Shown here: positions 9,568 to 19,975 of the stretch, one piece after another
Layout: each line of letters begins with the position of its first letter
How positions within the stretch are numbered: position 1 is the stretch's first letter
Assembly (NCBI RefSeq): GCF_016097555.1
Contig: NC_054704.1
Coordinates: 98,127,851 to 98,191,850, forward strand
Source: Gigantopelta aegis
Taxonomy: Eukaryota > Mollusca > Gastropoda > Neomphalida > Peltospiridae
DNA: 64,000 nucleotides
Direction: 5' to 3'
Made by a program: the position numbers and the translations under genes
The notes under the pieces: generated by a model
Database searches by the model: none
The model's input: the letters and a program-made list of their open reading frames with translations, nothing else
Told to the model about the DNA's origin: nothing

Positions 9568-11082
9568 TACTGAACAAAAAAAGAAACTTCCGATTTGTTC
9601 ATATAGTATTTGTTGTGTTAAAAATTCATTGTGTAATGAAATTATATAGGTAGTATTAGCCTTGAGCTGTATTATCAGGATTCATGAATTTTATCGATGA
9701 TTTTTGCACTGTTAATCGTCGACAACGTGAAATGTCCCGTGTAGTATTCGGTCAATTTGTTTTACTTGTCTTACTGACATTGTTGTCAAGTGAACAAAAA
9801 CGCTTCAAAATTTGTAAAAAAACATTAACGTTTTTTACATTGTAGCATTTTTAGTATGCCCAAGAATACCCAGTAATTTACGCGAACGGGCGATTGGCAT
9901 GCTTGATGCTGGCATATCGACAGAAGACGTTGCAAGGCATGTTGGGAGTTCTAGTCCAGCGATACGAAATCTTCGCGTACGATTTCGAACGACAGGAAGC
10001 ACCAACGACTTGCCACGTCGTCGACGTCCGCGTGTTACAACGCGTGGTCAAGACCGCTATATCATGAACACGCATTTGCGCAATCGATTCCAAACTGCCA
10101 CTGCTACTGCTGCTAACACACCTGGGCTTCATAATAACCGAATCAGTGGGCAAACTGTTCGTAATCGTCTGCGGGAGAACGGTTTACATGCACGACGTCC
10201 TTACGTCGGATGCGTTTTAACGCAACGTCATCGTCTAAATCGTCTTAATTGGGCACGTGTACACACTCGTTGGATACGGCGACGCTGGAATACCGTTCTT
10301 TTTTCGGATGAATCCAGATTTTCTTTACAACGTGGTGATGGCAGGGTACGCGTCTACCGTAGGAGAAATGAACGCTATGCTGACTGTTGTGTTTTTGAAC
10401 GAGATCGTTTCGGGGGTGGGGGTTGTGCCATGGTCTGGGCAGCCATTGCCCATGGTTATCGTTCACCACTAGTCGTCATTGATGGCAGTTTAAATGCTCA
10501 ACGTTACCGCGATGACATTCTCGCTCATCACGTCATTCCTCTGTTCCATAACAACGCCAACATCTCGATTTTTCAGCATGATAATGCCACCACTCATACA
10601 GCTAGAGACACTGTAAATTTTCTTAGGACAAATAACATTGATTTCATTGATGACTTGCCCGCTAAAAGTCCTGATCTCAACCCCATCGAGCATGTCTGGG
10701 ATAGTCTGGACAGACGATTGAGGCGTCGTCCCAACCCACCCGCTAACGTCAACGAACTTCGTCAAGCGCTCATTCAGGAATGGAACAATATTCCACAGGC
10801 AGAAATCAACACTTTAGTCAATTCTATGCGCCTGCGATGCACTGCAGTGGTCAATTCAACAGGTGGTCATACCCGTTATTAAGTGGGTGTTTTTGTTTTT
10901 AACCCCTACCACACTTGGTCAAAATTTCTCCCAGTTTCTGTTAACCTATGGCCATGATTTTTGCACCAAACGATGCATCATGGAACACTCTTTAAACGCA
11001 TATATAACAATTATTCCCCCGGTTTGTTTTCATCAAGTTATGTTCAAGCAAAGTTAGCGGAAGTTTCTTATTTTGTTCAGTA
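9568..11082 (+). mobile_element. Tc1/mariner transposon, nearly complete
   Basis: Both ends are present. The left end is TACTGAACAAAAAAAGAAAC; the right end, reverse-complemented, is TACTGAACAAAATAAGAAAC, followed in both by TTCCG. The element is flanked by TA at 9566-9567 and 11083-11084, the target duplication expected for this superfamily. It is 1,515 bp with a single transposase frame, and it lies in the large intron before the last receptor exon, in the same orientation as the receptor. Confidence 0.93.
9856..10882 (+). pseudogene. Tc1-like transposase, one early frameshift
   Basis: This is a cut-and-paste transposase acting on the flanking inverted repeats in the nucleus. The N-terminal helix-turn-helix region includes ERAIGMLDAGIST and the GRPR-like RRRRPRVTT. 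The catalytic triad is visible as LFSDESRF, FQHDNATTH and SPDLNPIEHVW, with 35 residues between the second Asp and the Glu, one more than in classical Tc1. The frame ends GGHTRY, a usual C-terminus. An ATG at 9856 starts the expected N-terminus, but one extra C just after it breaks the frame. The longest uninterrupted frame begins at the internal ATG 9899 (327 codons). Apart from this, no disabling change was seen. Confidence 0.92.
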
Positions 11083-11157
11083 TACATATCTCTGCAGTAC
11101 AGTGTGGAATCCCTTGGTCTTTGTTCCAATAATATTAAGAGAATATTTAAAACAATG

Positions 11158-11242
11158 CACATATATATATATAGATATAGATATACAGATATAGATATAG
11201 ATATAGATATAGACATAGACATATATATATATATATATATAT
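11158..11242. repeat. (TA)n / (GATATA)n microsatellite
   Basis: TA and GATATA repeats lie between the two Tc1-like elements. The left end of the second element abuts them. Confidence 0.9.
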
Positions 11243-12650
11243 ACTGACACAATGAAAACGCAAAAACAACTTTTTATTGCAAATAACGACAAACTATTAA
11301 TGAATAATTGATGGATAATGTAATATGACATTAATGACTGGTATTCATGATACATTCACATGGAAACATGGCCAGTTATCATCAGTAATCGAGTTGCATT
11401 CGTAATCGAAAAGTTCACCCCCCCCCCCCACCCCTCCCTCCCCCAATATCAAGGTCAGTATCTGGTGTGTCCACCATTGGCCCGTGAGCATGCGTGAAGA
11501 GGACGGGGAAAATTGGCATAAACATCTCAACTAAGCCACAGGAATGTTCCTCCACTCCTCCTGAAACGCCTGTGCAAACTCAGCGACGTTACGCGGTGGT
11601 GGCTGGCGGTGAAGTACACGACATCCTAACTCATCCCACATGTGTTTAATTGGGTTCAAATCCGGTGAAACGGCGGGCCAGTTCATAACGGTGATACCGG
11701 TGAAACGGCGGGCCAGTTCATAACGGTGATACCGGCTTGTTGCAGGAATGCCTGGGTAATTCTTGCAGTATGTGGACGGGCATTGTCCTGTTGAAACAGA
11801 AGGGGACCTCCTGGTCTTCGGTGACGGCGCAAAAGTGGCTGGAGAACTGGTCTTAGAATAACGTCAACATAACGCTCGGCTGTAAGGGCATCGTGGACAA
11901 TGGTGAGATCACTCCTGAAATCACAGTTGATTACCCCCCCCCCCCCCCCCCCCCCCCCCCACCATCAGACAACCGCCGCCAAAGCAATCACCTTCCCTCG
12001 TCTGAGAAAACAATGCTCCGGTAAAAGGCTGGTGGATGATTACCATTCTGGAGAGCAAACTGTAGTCTCGCAGCACGATGTCGCGGTGTCATGATGTTAC
12101 CGTTGTACGGGCGTCTGCATCGGAGTCCACCCGTTCTGAGTCGACGGATGACCGTCATCGGATGGATATCCCTTCCATGATGTCCTATCGTGTTGCTTGC
12201 TGTCATCGTCGCAGTTCTGAACCGGTCACGGAGATGGTGTCGTCGAATCTGCCGATCTTGGCCTGGGTTCGTAACGGGACGTTGACCAGGTCGATCACGG
12301 ACACTCCCGGTCTGATGATGACGTTCAACAAATCGTCCAATAGTTGATGGATGGACTCTGATGGACCTGGCAACTTGGCTTTGCGAAGTCCCCCCTTGAA
12401 CCATGCCCAACGCTCGCTCCCTTTGTTCTTCTCGGAGTCGTGGCATTCTTAATGTGACGAGGAATATGACACCGTTACGTGACTTTTATGTGTCCACATA
12501 CTGGCATTTCACGTGCATTGCATGCAGCATGATTGAGCATGTAGTGAACGCATTTCACACCATTTTGTGTTTTTCTGCTATTGTATGTGTAACGAGAACA
12601 AAACTAGGATTAAAACCCTGACAAAAGTACCAATTAATGGCTTCCTCTCA
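11243..12650 (-). mobile_element. Second Tc1/mariner element, decayed
   Basis: The region between the TA-rich tract and about 12650 carries a minus-strand transposase. The left end reads ACTGACACAATGAAAACGCA, but I do not find a convincing matching inverted copy at the right, so the right border is approximate. A 34-bp direct duplication (copies around 11671-11704 and 11705-11738) and a C-tract (11935-11960) have been inserted into the transposase. Confidence 0.75.
11440..12446 (-). pseudogene. Tc1-like transposase pseudogene
   Basis: It starts at 12446 (MPRLREEQRERALGMVQGG) with an intact helix-turn-helix region and TASNTIG and FSDEGR motifs to 11988. The frame is then destroyed by a run of about 26 C/G. 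It resumes further left with QQDNARPHTARITQAF and SPDLNPIKHMWDELG. The residue that should be the catalytic Glu is Lys, so the active site is lost independently of the frameshifts. A premature stop follows NIPVA near 11534. It is a different family from the 9568 element, judged by sequence and by the 34-residue spacing. Confidence 0.88.
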
Positions 12651-12986
12651 TAAATATATATGTATGATACAGGTCCGTAGAAACAACATCTCAAGTGGGA
12701 TGGCACAATTTCTAATGGGGTGGTACAAGTCAGATATTTAGCTGTATTGATATATAAAGTAGGACACGAAAAACCGTATAATTTGTGTCCTAAAGTGGGA
12801 GGCACAACCCCCTACTCACCTACCCGGTTCCTATGGGCCTGCCATATACATATATCTTCAGTAATATGTGGACTCTTTTGGTGTTGTGTTCATGTAATAT
12901 TAAGCGAATAATTAAAACTTAGACCTCACAATACAATGCAATCTTTGTATGCATACACTGGTTATGGGGAAATCAATAACATTTTG

Positions 12987-13320
12987 ATGGGGCGGGACGT
13001 AGCCCAGTGGTAAGGCGCTCGCTCGATGCGCGGTTGCTGTGGGATCGATCCCCGTCGGTGGGCCCATTGGGCTATTTCTCGTTACAGCCAGTGCATCACG
13101 ACTGGTATATCAAAGGCCATGGTATGTACTACCCTGTCTGTTGGATGGTGCATATAAAAGATCCCTTGGTGCTAATCGAAAAGAGTAGCCCATGAACTGG
13201 CGACAGCGGGTTTCCTCTCTCAATATCTGTGTGGTCCTTAACCATATATCTGATGTCATATAACCGTAAATATAATGTGTTGGGTGCGTCGTTAAATAAA
13301 ACATTTCTTTCTTTCTTTCT
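12987..13320 (+). mobile_element. tRNA-derived SINE with 11-bp target duplication, immediately before the last receptor exon
   Basis: A full-length SINE. The head GTAGCCCAGTGGTAAGGCGC resembles an A box and GGGATCGATCCCCG a B box. The conserved body follows (GACTGGTATATCAAAGGCC, GGTGCATATAAAAGATCCC), ending in GTCGTTAAATAAAACATTTC with a (TTTC)n tail. ATAACATTTTG occurs at 12976-12986 and 13321-13331. The receptor exon starts 29 bp after the SINE. Confidence 0.95.
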
Positions 13321-13349
13321 ATAACATTTTGTTTCTGTGTATTTTACAG

Positions 13350-13826
13350 GTTATCAAAATGCTGGTGGCCGTCATAACGATATTCATCATCTGTTGGGCT
13401 CCCATCACGTTGAACAACGTGCTTACCGCATTTGGCGTCATCGACTCGCTCAACTACGGCTTCCTCAAGCCCATGAGACAAGCCTTCTATTTGCTGGCTT
13501 ATGTCAACAGCTGTGTTAATCCCATCATATACGGCTTCATGTCGAGAAACTTTCGCCAGACGTTTGCCTATGCCCTGTGCACGTGTATAAAGGGCCGAGA
13601 GTACAGTCGGAGGAAGTACCTGATGCGGCACAACTCCATGCAGACCCGCACGTCGAACGTGAGCACGTATCGGTACGAGGACACGGACGTCCTTAAGCCC
13701 CAGAGAGGCAGCTACTCAATGCCCAGTGTTCCCAGTTGTTCGCAGGAGTCGCCCAAACAAGCTGATGGTGTGGAGCTCGTCCACGTGGACTCCCTGTATG
13801 GAACGACCGGTGCTAATTACGTGTGA
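13350..13826 (+). CDS. Class A neuropeptide GPCR, last exon: TM6, TM7 and cytoplasmic tail
   Basis: The exon enters in phase 0 after TTTTACAG and runs 159 codons to TGA at 13824-13826. TM6 is VIKMLVAVITIF then IICWAPITLNNV, with the CWxP toggle-switch motif. TM7 is QAFYLLAYVNSCVNPIIYG, carrying NPxxY, followed by the amphipathic helix-8 segment FMSRNFRQTF. The tail has ALCTCIKG, possible palmitoylation cysteines, and many Ser/Thr and Tyr residues. It ends GTTGANYV. The pattern resembles cholecystokinin, orexin/allatotropin and TRH-type peptide receptors, but I cannot fix the ligand. Codon use is GC-richer than the surrounding introns, which supports a functional host gene. Confidence 0.95.
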   Translation, partial: VIKMLVAVITIFIICWAPITLNNVLTAFGVIDSLNYGFLKPMRQAFYLLAYVNSCVNPIIYGFMSRNFRQTFAYALCTCIKGREYSRRKYLMRHNSMQTRTSNVSTYRYEDTDVLKPQRGSYSMPSVPSCSQESPKQADGVELVHVDSLYGTTGANYV

Positions 13827-14073
13827 TTCTTTAAAAACAGCAGCAAGCGAACCAGACTATTAAGGCTCAGCGTGTGCGTAACTTTGGGCTAAAAATTGAT
13901 TTCGAAATACACTGGATACATGTGTCTGAAAACACATTATGGCAAGCCGAACTGAAATACTCGTATATGGATTATATGCTCACAGACGCATGGGACGCAT
14001 CCAGTCTATATGAGTCTTTTGAGTTTAAGATTTAAAAAATTGTTTCGCAAAAATATAAATGCAGGGAGTGATC
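13827..14073 (+). other. Probable 3' untranslated start of the receptor mRNA
   Basis: It follows the receptor stop codon. No AATAAA is seen before the MITE at 14074. The first AATAAA (about 14120) lies inside that MITE, so the polyadenylation site cannot be placed. Confidence 0.35.
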
Positions 14074-14419
14074 TTAAAGGGACATTCCTGAGAGTGCTGC
14101 ATTGTAAGATATTTCCGACTAATAAAATACTTCTACGATTAAACTTACATATTAAATATATTTTCTTGTTTAGAATATCAGTGTCTGTATATTTAATGTG
14201 TTTCTGGTCGTCTTATTATTTGTAAGAAGCCCAAACTGGATTTTGTCCTGAAATAATTTCCCAGTACAAATATTATGCCAATAAGAAACACATTTAATGT
14301 ACAGCCAGTAATATTTTATGCATAAAAATATATTTGATATGTAATTACAATCGTTAAAAAAGTCTCTGTTAGTCATTAACATCTTAAATATTACAGCAAA
14401 CTCAGGAATGTCCCTTTAA
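14074..14419. mobile_element. TTAA-bounded foldback MITE, family A
   Basis: The ends are TTAAAGGGACATTCCTGAG and its inverted copy CTCAGGAATGTCCCTTTAA. The two halves are diverged inverted copies of each other. TTAA is at both ends in every full copy, as for piggyBac-type target sites. The centre of this copy has lost the CGTACGTACG seen elsewhere. It lies about 250 bp downstream of the receptor stop. Confidence 0.88.
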
Positions 14420-16040
14420 TACAGGCATTTCTTGTTGAACAATCCATAATATCATATAATGTGTTATAAAGTTATTATTGTTTTATCTAAAAAAAAAACA
14501 CACCCCAAAACAACAAAACAAAACAGTTCGACAATTAAAACAAAACTCCAACAGGAACACTCGACCTCATAATCTAGTGCGCTACAAACTGCATGCATGC
14601 TGAGTATAAGGCTCAAATTTGCGATTGGGCAAGACACTGTATAGTTTTAATCTGAACAATTAGATTCAGATCGAGTTTTGGTTCTAATTCCATACAACAT
14701 ATACGGATTTTGAGTACAGACAATTTCGTTTATGGATAAGGATAACCAACAAAGTCAAAGTCAAACGTGTGCAGCTACAGAACAAACTCAAGAGTATGAT
14801 TCCAGAGGACTGATGCTCAAAATTATCATATATATGATTGAAGCGTCATATATATCGCACACTGAGTTCAGACTCAAAGTTTGAGTCCCACACCCTGTCT
14901 CTACAACGTTTTACAAGTAGGGACCAAGAAAGTCTTCACAATGCAAACAAGTATAACCTTATAAATGGGCATACAGTATTGATTAGTACATGTGCATGTA
15001 ATTATGTATAAATTATACTCTATTTACAATGTACATGTATATATGTTTATTGTTTATATAATTGTGGTTACATGTGAATATATTACAGTAAACAAGTACC
15101 AAGTGTCGTTCTTCTGTCTTTATACAGTAGGTGTGACTTCCAATAGCTGATGATTAATAATAAATGTGCTCTAGTTGTGTCATTCGTTAAACAAAACAAA
15201 CAGCAGGCGTTCATCGCGCGGATATTTAAATTTGCAATACCTCAATTTTCTAAATCTTCAGTCTTTCCTACCGACCAATATTTGTTTTTAACTAATACAA
15301 AATGCAAGTTTCGCTCTTATATCAGCCAGGGGCGAAATCAGGATGTTCTATGGAGCGGGTGCAACGTTAAAAAGAGCACCTACAGTATTCAAAAGTATAT
15401 TAACACGTATTATCATGCAACCATGCTTCCTGTTGACCTGATAAGCCCTACCTGATAATTCGAAGTGTTATGTCACTAGGAAATGAGTTGTGCGCATGAG
15501 GGATGTTTGCTAACTTTTCAGGTAGGTCGTTTCCTCATTTTTCAAACATCCCTTTACAGCAATAATTGTTGAACTACATAAATAAATATAACATTTACAC
15601 TTCCTGTTACGTAAAATTACCTCTTATTTTTCAATTCTCCATTATTCGCTCCCATTCGGAACTAGCCAGTGGTTTGAATTATACATTATGAAACAAAAGC
15701 GCAAGTAGCTTCCTACAAATAATGTTTACATCGGAACAGCGTCTGACGTCACAGTCACAAACAGCCAGTGATGTAGATCTTCTTCAGATCACACATAAAC
15801 TTGAGTTTATTTTCACAGAAAAAGGTACAAAAATTGTTGTTGTGACACAACAGACTTTGAAACATAATCTAAGTATTATATTTATAATTTGGAAACGCGT
15901 AACATTTAGGCTTTCGGGCACGTGCTATTGTTAGACTTCCGGTAGTAGTTTCTACACAATAAAACTAATACCTTCTATACCGCTTTTGACTGAAACATAT
16001 TACAAAAATATAACTTAAAAGTGATAAAAAAAATATCAGG
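14420..16040. other. AT-rich intergenic sequence
   Basis: I see no gene here. A SINE tail fragment is at about 15127-15205 (AATAGCTGATGATTAATAAT ... GTTAAACAAAACAAAC). The remaining sequence holds only short chance open frames. Confidence 0.6.
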
Positions 16041-16165
16041 TTACTACGTTTTGATATCGTGGTTATTTGGCTCGGTTTGATAACGGTATAATAGGCTCGT
16101 TGAAGCTCGCCTGTTTCACCGTTATCTACAACTCCCCAAATAACCACGATATCAAAACGTAGTAA
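16041..16165. repeat. Perfect-armed foldback palindrome 1
   Basis: The left arm begins TTACTACGTTTTGATATCGT and the right arm ends in its complement ACGATATCAAAACGTAGTAA. An inner pair (GATAACGGT ... ACCGTTATC) surrounds a centre GGCTCGTTGAAGCTCGCC. The arms are nearly identical over about 30 bp or more. Confidence 0.9.
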
Positions 16166-16465
16166 GTTAATATTCTATATTTGTCAATAATGGTAATCTT
16201 CCACAGAAATATCAAACCGATCAAGATATTGCTTGTTCCCATTGAAAACAGTAAACGCGTTGTATTCATCTGCTAAACAATGTGACTTTCGGGACACCTC
16301 GAATATCCGGTGGGTACGCACCCCACAGCACCTCCCCTCGTATTCGCTCCTGTTAATATGCAGGTCTCGAGTTTCGTCAACATGTTTAACACTAAAAGAG
16401 ATCTTCCTCTCAGTAAGTTATAGTTTATTTTGATTAACGACATCACTAGCGCGCATTGATAACTG

Positions 16466-16540
16466 GAATGAATGAATGAATGTTTAACAACCCTTCAGCA
16501 CGAAAAAGACATCGGCTATTGGGTGACAAACTATGGTAAT
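16466..16540 (-). repeat. LINE 3' tail fragment
   Basis: GAATGAATGAATGAATG followed by TTTAACAACCCTTCAGCACG is the reverse complement of the (CATT)n-ended 3' terminus of the LINE described at 53727. It lies just left of a family-A MITE. Confidence 0.7.
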
Positions 16541-16548
16541 TGCAGACA

Positions 16549-16937
16549 TTAAAGGGACATTCCTGAGTTTGCTGGAACTTTAAAGATGTTATCGACTAAC
16601 AGACTTTTTAACGATTGTAATTACATATCAAATATATTTTTCTGCATAACCTATTAGTGGCTGTATATTAAACGTGTTTCTGGTCGTTCTAATATTTGTA
16701 CTAGGTTATATTTCATTTCATTTCCTAAAATGTTATATTTTCGTACATACGAAATTATTTGAAGACAAAATCCAGTTTGGGCTTCTTACAAATATTAAGA
16801 CGACCAGAAACACATTGAATATACAGACACTGATATTCTAAACAAGAAAATATATTTAATATATAAGTTTAATCGTAGAAATATTTTATTAGTCGGAAAC
16901 ATTTTACAATGCAGCAAACTCAGGAATGTCCCTTTAA
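16549..16937. mobile_element. TTAA-bounded foldback MITE, family A
   Basis: Full-length copy. The ends are TTAAAGGGACATTCCTGAG and CTCAGGAATGTCCCTTTAA. The centre CGTACATACG is near 16743, with diverged inverted halves on either side. Confidence 0.93.
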
Positions 16938-17135
16938 GTGATGAACAACACCAATATAAAAATACAAGAGGTAAATGTTTGGTTTCTTTAACGATATCAC
17001 TAGAGCACATTGATTTGTTTATCATTGGTCATGGGATATGAATGAATTAATGTTTAACGACACCTCAGTATATTGCGAGTCAAAGGTAAGTACGGTGTAT
17101 GAATTGATGACAACCATCACTACAGACGTATACTA

Positions 17136-17788
17136 TTGTCCGAACCAAATTGTTAACAACTACGAACAATTACTCTCCTACCTTTAATTGCCGTTAGATT
17201 TCCTCCAAAGTTTGTCCAGACACAAATCTTGAAAAAAAACATTACAATGACACAGATTCCACATACCAGATGATAACCATGTTACCTATATCGACTTCGC
17301 TGAGAGCGCATTGGGAAAAAAGCATGTAATTTTGTATCAGCTGCCATTTTGACTTTTTAAGGAATATTCTTCAAGAGGGGTGAAAGGATAGGACTTAATC
17401 TAACAACGTCATAACATGTTATGATATAAAAGCAAACGTGATGACGTCATATTGTTATTATTTTTATTATTATTATTATTTTAATGATACCACTAGAGAT
17501 CATCGATTTCATATTAACTGTGTCACATATTTTCGAGGCTTTCACCCCTCTTGAAGAGTATTCCATAAACAAGCAACATGTCAGACGGCAGAAAACAGCA
17601 TGTCTTTTTCCCTATGCAATCCCAGCAAAGACAATATCGGCGACATCGTTGCAGTCTCGTGTGTGGAATCTGTATATTTGTAGTGGGTTTTTTGCGATTT
17701 GTGTCTGGACAAACTTTGGAGGAAATCTAACGGCAATTAAAGGTAGGAGAGTAATTTTTTGTAGTTGTTAACAATTTGGTTCGGACAA
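17136..17788. mobile_element. 653-bp internally deleted derivative of the 7-kb transposon at 34828
   Basis: The left end TTGTCCGAACCAAATTGTTA and the right end TAACAATTTGGTTCGGACAA are inverted, flanked by TA at 17134-17135 and 17789-17790. The arms (17136 to ~17385 and ~17545 to 17788) correspond to the long terminal repeats of the 34828-41795 element, joined by only ~160 bp. A 50-codon frame at 17578-17730, MSDGRKQHVFFPMQ then a hydrophobic stretch, parallels the one in the right repeat of the large element. It is non-autonomous because there is no transposase. Confidence 0.9.
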
Positions 17789-18480
17789 TAATTGAAAAGT
17801 TAAATTATAATACAATGTAAAAATAACACATAAGTTGTTTTTGTGTATGGATGATTAATCGAACCTATAGTCACATGTAGCCACAACACAACCAACCTCT
17901 TATTGGTTGACTTGCTCCAAGGACGGTCCAAGAATTGATCACAAGGGGAGGCGCAACAGGCACTGCAATTATTATTTTACAGATGTCTGAAAATTGCGAG
18001 AACGAAGGTTTCGTTCGCGTGTGGCGTATGCAAATATAATATTGAGTAATCTATTTTTCGATTGCGCATTAAATGTAGGAAATCATTTACATCGACGTAA
18101 CCTGTTAAGCAAAAATAAATTCATGTAACCCATAAATTCTCATATATCTCTTTTGTACCTGGTGGGTCTGCCATATTAATTAGAAATTTTGAGTCTTACA
18201 AAGGAACCCCAATACAGTTTTTCCATATCCGCAGTCGAAGGTCATCGATGGATTCGTTACACCACCCCCCCCCCCCCCCCCCCCCACGTCTCAACTATTG
18301 CCCAGACTGGTTCATCAAATGCCGTATTATGTAGTCTTCTTTATGAGAAATTGCATATAAAAGATCTATTGCTGCTTTATATACAGGACAAAGCCTATGT
18401 GGCGGCGTAGGTTTCCTCCCCCCCCCCCCCCAACCTCTAGCTCTGCCTTGACCAAATGTACAAATAAACATGCGTATGTG

Positions 18481-18495
<15 letters not shown>
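17789..18495. other. Intergenic sequence with decayed SINE and C-tracts
   Basis: There is no gene. C-runs occur at about 18264-18285 and 18418-18431. Between them ACTGGTTCATCAAATGCC and ATTGCATATAAAAGATCTAT resemble the SINE body, so a heavily decayed SINE probably lies at 18225-18425. Confidence 0.45.
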
Positions 18496-18575
<80 letters not shown>

Positions 18576-18770
18576 TGTGAATGAATGAATGAATGAATGT
18601 TTAACGACACCCCAGCACGAAAAATACATCGGCCATTGGGTGTCAAACTATAGTAAACGCAAAAACAATGTTATGATCAACATCAATATAAAAATTCAAG
18701 ATTTAAATAAAAACAGTGTAAAGAACTGTGCAAAAATACAAATATCACAGATAGATACTGACTTTTACTC

Positions 18771-18847
<77 letters not shown>

Positions 18848-18855
18848 TGTGTGAG
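18496..18855 (-). repeat. LINE-derived SINE-like element flanked on both sides by (GA)n-GTGTGTG
   Basis: (GA)n runs at 18496-18573 and again at about 18775-18845, each ending in GTGTGTG. Between them (18581-18774) is a 5'-truncated copy of the short element at 29291-29578, with its GAATGAATG tail next to the left microsatellite. The arrangement suggests the microsatellite was the target and was duplicated on insertion. Confidence 0.75.
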
Positions 18856-19348
18856 GGGGAAGGGGAGGAGACGGATTTTAATGGTGCAAGGGAAATAACT
18901 CATATTATAATACGTATTATATCATAATGTCTGTATCCGTGTCTGTATATTTAATGTAGATTTTAAATGCCATCCTCTGTAAGGAAGATCAATTATAAGA
19001 CCAGACTTTGTTTACATCAATGCCGCCTGGGTAATGGTAAGAGACTTGAAGCGAATGATCCATTGGCAGATCGAGAGGAGGATAACACAGGGGTCCTGTG
19101 ACACCCCACCTCCACCTCCACCCTCGCCAATTACTTGCCATTTTTAATGACTTTCTTTAAATCCACCACCCACAATATACGACACTAAACTGCCCTGAAA
19201 ACGCGTCTGTGGGTCTACCTAGAGGTCATAGGGTTTTACATGCACCTTCAGAACAAGCGATTTTACGGCACGCCCGGCTGCGCTAGATTCCCCTGCCTTA
19301 TTTATAGGGATGTACACTGATGCTTATTGTCATTAAACCTATGCATGG
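18856..19348. other. Intergenic sequence with a short-element relic
   Basis: No gene is seen. At 19213-19340 a segment with TAGAGGTCATAGGGTTTTAC and CTTCAGAACAAGCGATTTTA is a diverged relative of the 105-bp insertion at 6646. Confidence 0.45.
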
Positions 19349-19349
19349 A

Positions 19350-19500
19350 TGGATGAATGACACCCCAGCACGAAAAAACATTGGTTATTGAGTGTCAAAC
19401 TATGGTAAAGGCAAAACGTTTGACCATAGTTTGACACCCAATAGACGATGTATTTTTCGTGCTGGAGGGTCGTTAAACATTCACTCATTCATTCATTCAT
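19350..19500. repeat. Two inverted LINE 3' tails, head to head
   Basis: GACACCCCAGCACGAAAAAA ... GAGTGTCAAACTATGGTAA is followed directly by GACCATAGTTTGACACCCAA ... GTCGTTAAACATTCACTCAT. The same LINE terminus is therefore present in both orientations with only ~12 bp between. Confidence 0.8.
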
Positions 19501-19501
19501 T

Positions 19502-19975
19502 GGTTTAATGACAATAAGCATCTAGAGAGCAGGCGTCTAAAACCAATATCCAGGTTCAGATCTCATTACCACAGGCCGGGTAACCTCGCACCGTGGATTT
19601 GGCTGATTGAGTAAAGCTGGTAGTATTATCTACTGGAGATCGTCTCTCAGCTGGTTACAATTGGATATGGAATCCTTGATTGAGGAAATCAGTAAGGTAC
19701 CGGTTCATGCGCAATATCGATTATGTGTTATCGTATTGTCATCACAGGTCCACAGCAGCTAAAACAAAGTACCTAATATCTGACCGAAGTTTGAACTTAT
19801 TCTGTAGTAAGATTCACGGACAATCAAGTGCTAATGACTTTTCCCTCAAACTGCAGAACTTTCTCCTGATTGCCATACATTTTCTGGAATGATTGAAGAA
19901 CGTTGATGCGACTGAACCTGGATATTGGTTTTAGACGCCGGCCCTCTGGACGCTTATTGTCAAACCAATCAATGG
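19502..19975. repeat. Inverted-repeat element, ~55-bp arms
   Basis: The left arm AATGACAATAAGCATCTAGA ... GTCTAAAACCAATATCCAGG is matched in reverse by CCTGGATATTGGTTTTAGAC ... GCTTATTGTCAAACC at 19915-19970. The interior has no recognisable coding sequence. Confidence 0.6.

Noticed and set aside
12993..13070. tRNA gene suggested by A- and B-box-like sequences
   Set aside because: It is the head of a retroposed SINE with a conserved SINE body, tail and target duplication. The cloverleaf is not preserved.
13344..13631. Minus-strand 95-codon frame opposite the last receptor exon
   Set aside because: It is a shadow of the receptor coding exon. The plus frame has clear TM6/TM7 motifs.
18366..18927. 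Frames of repeated Arg-Glu or Ser-Leu
   Set aside because: Translation of (GA)n microsatellites.
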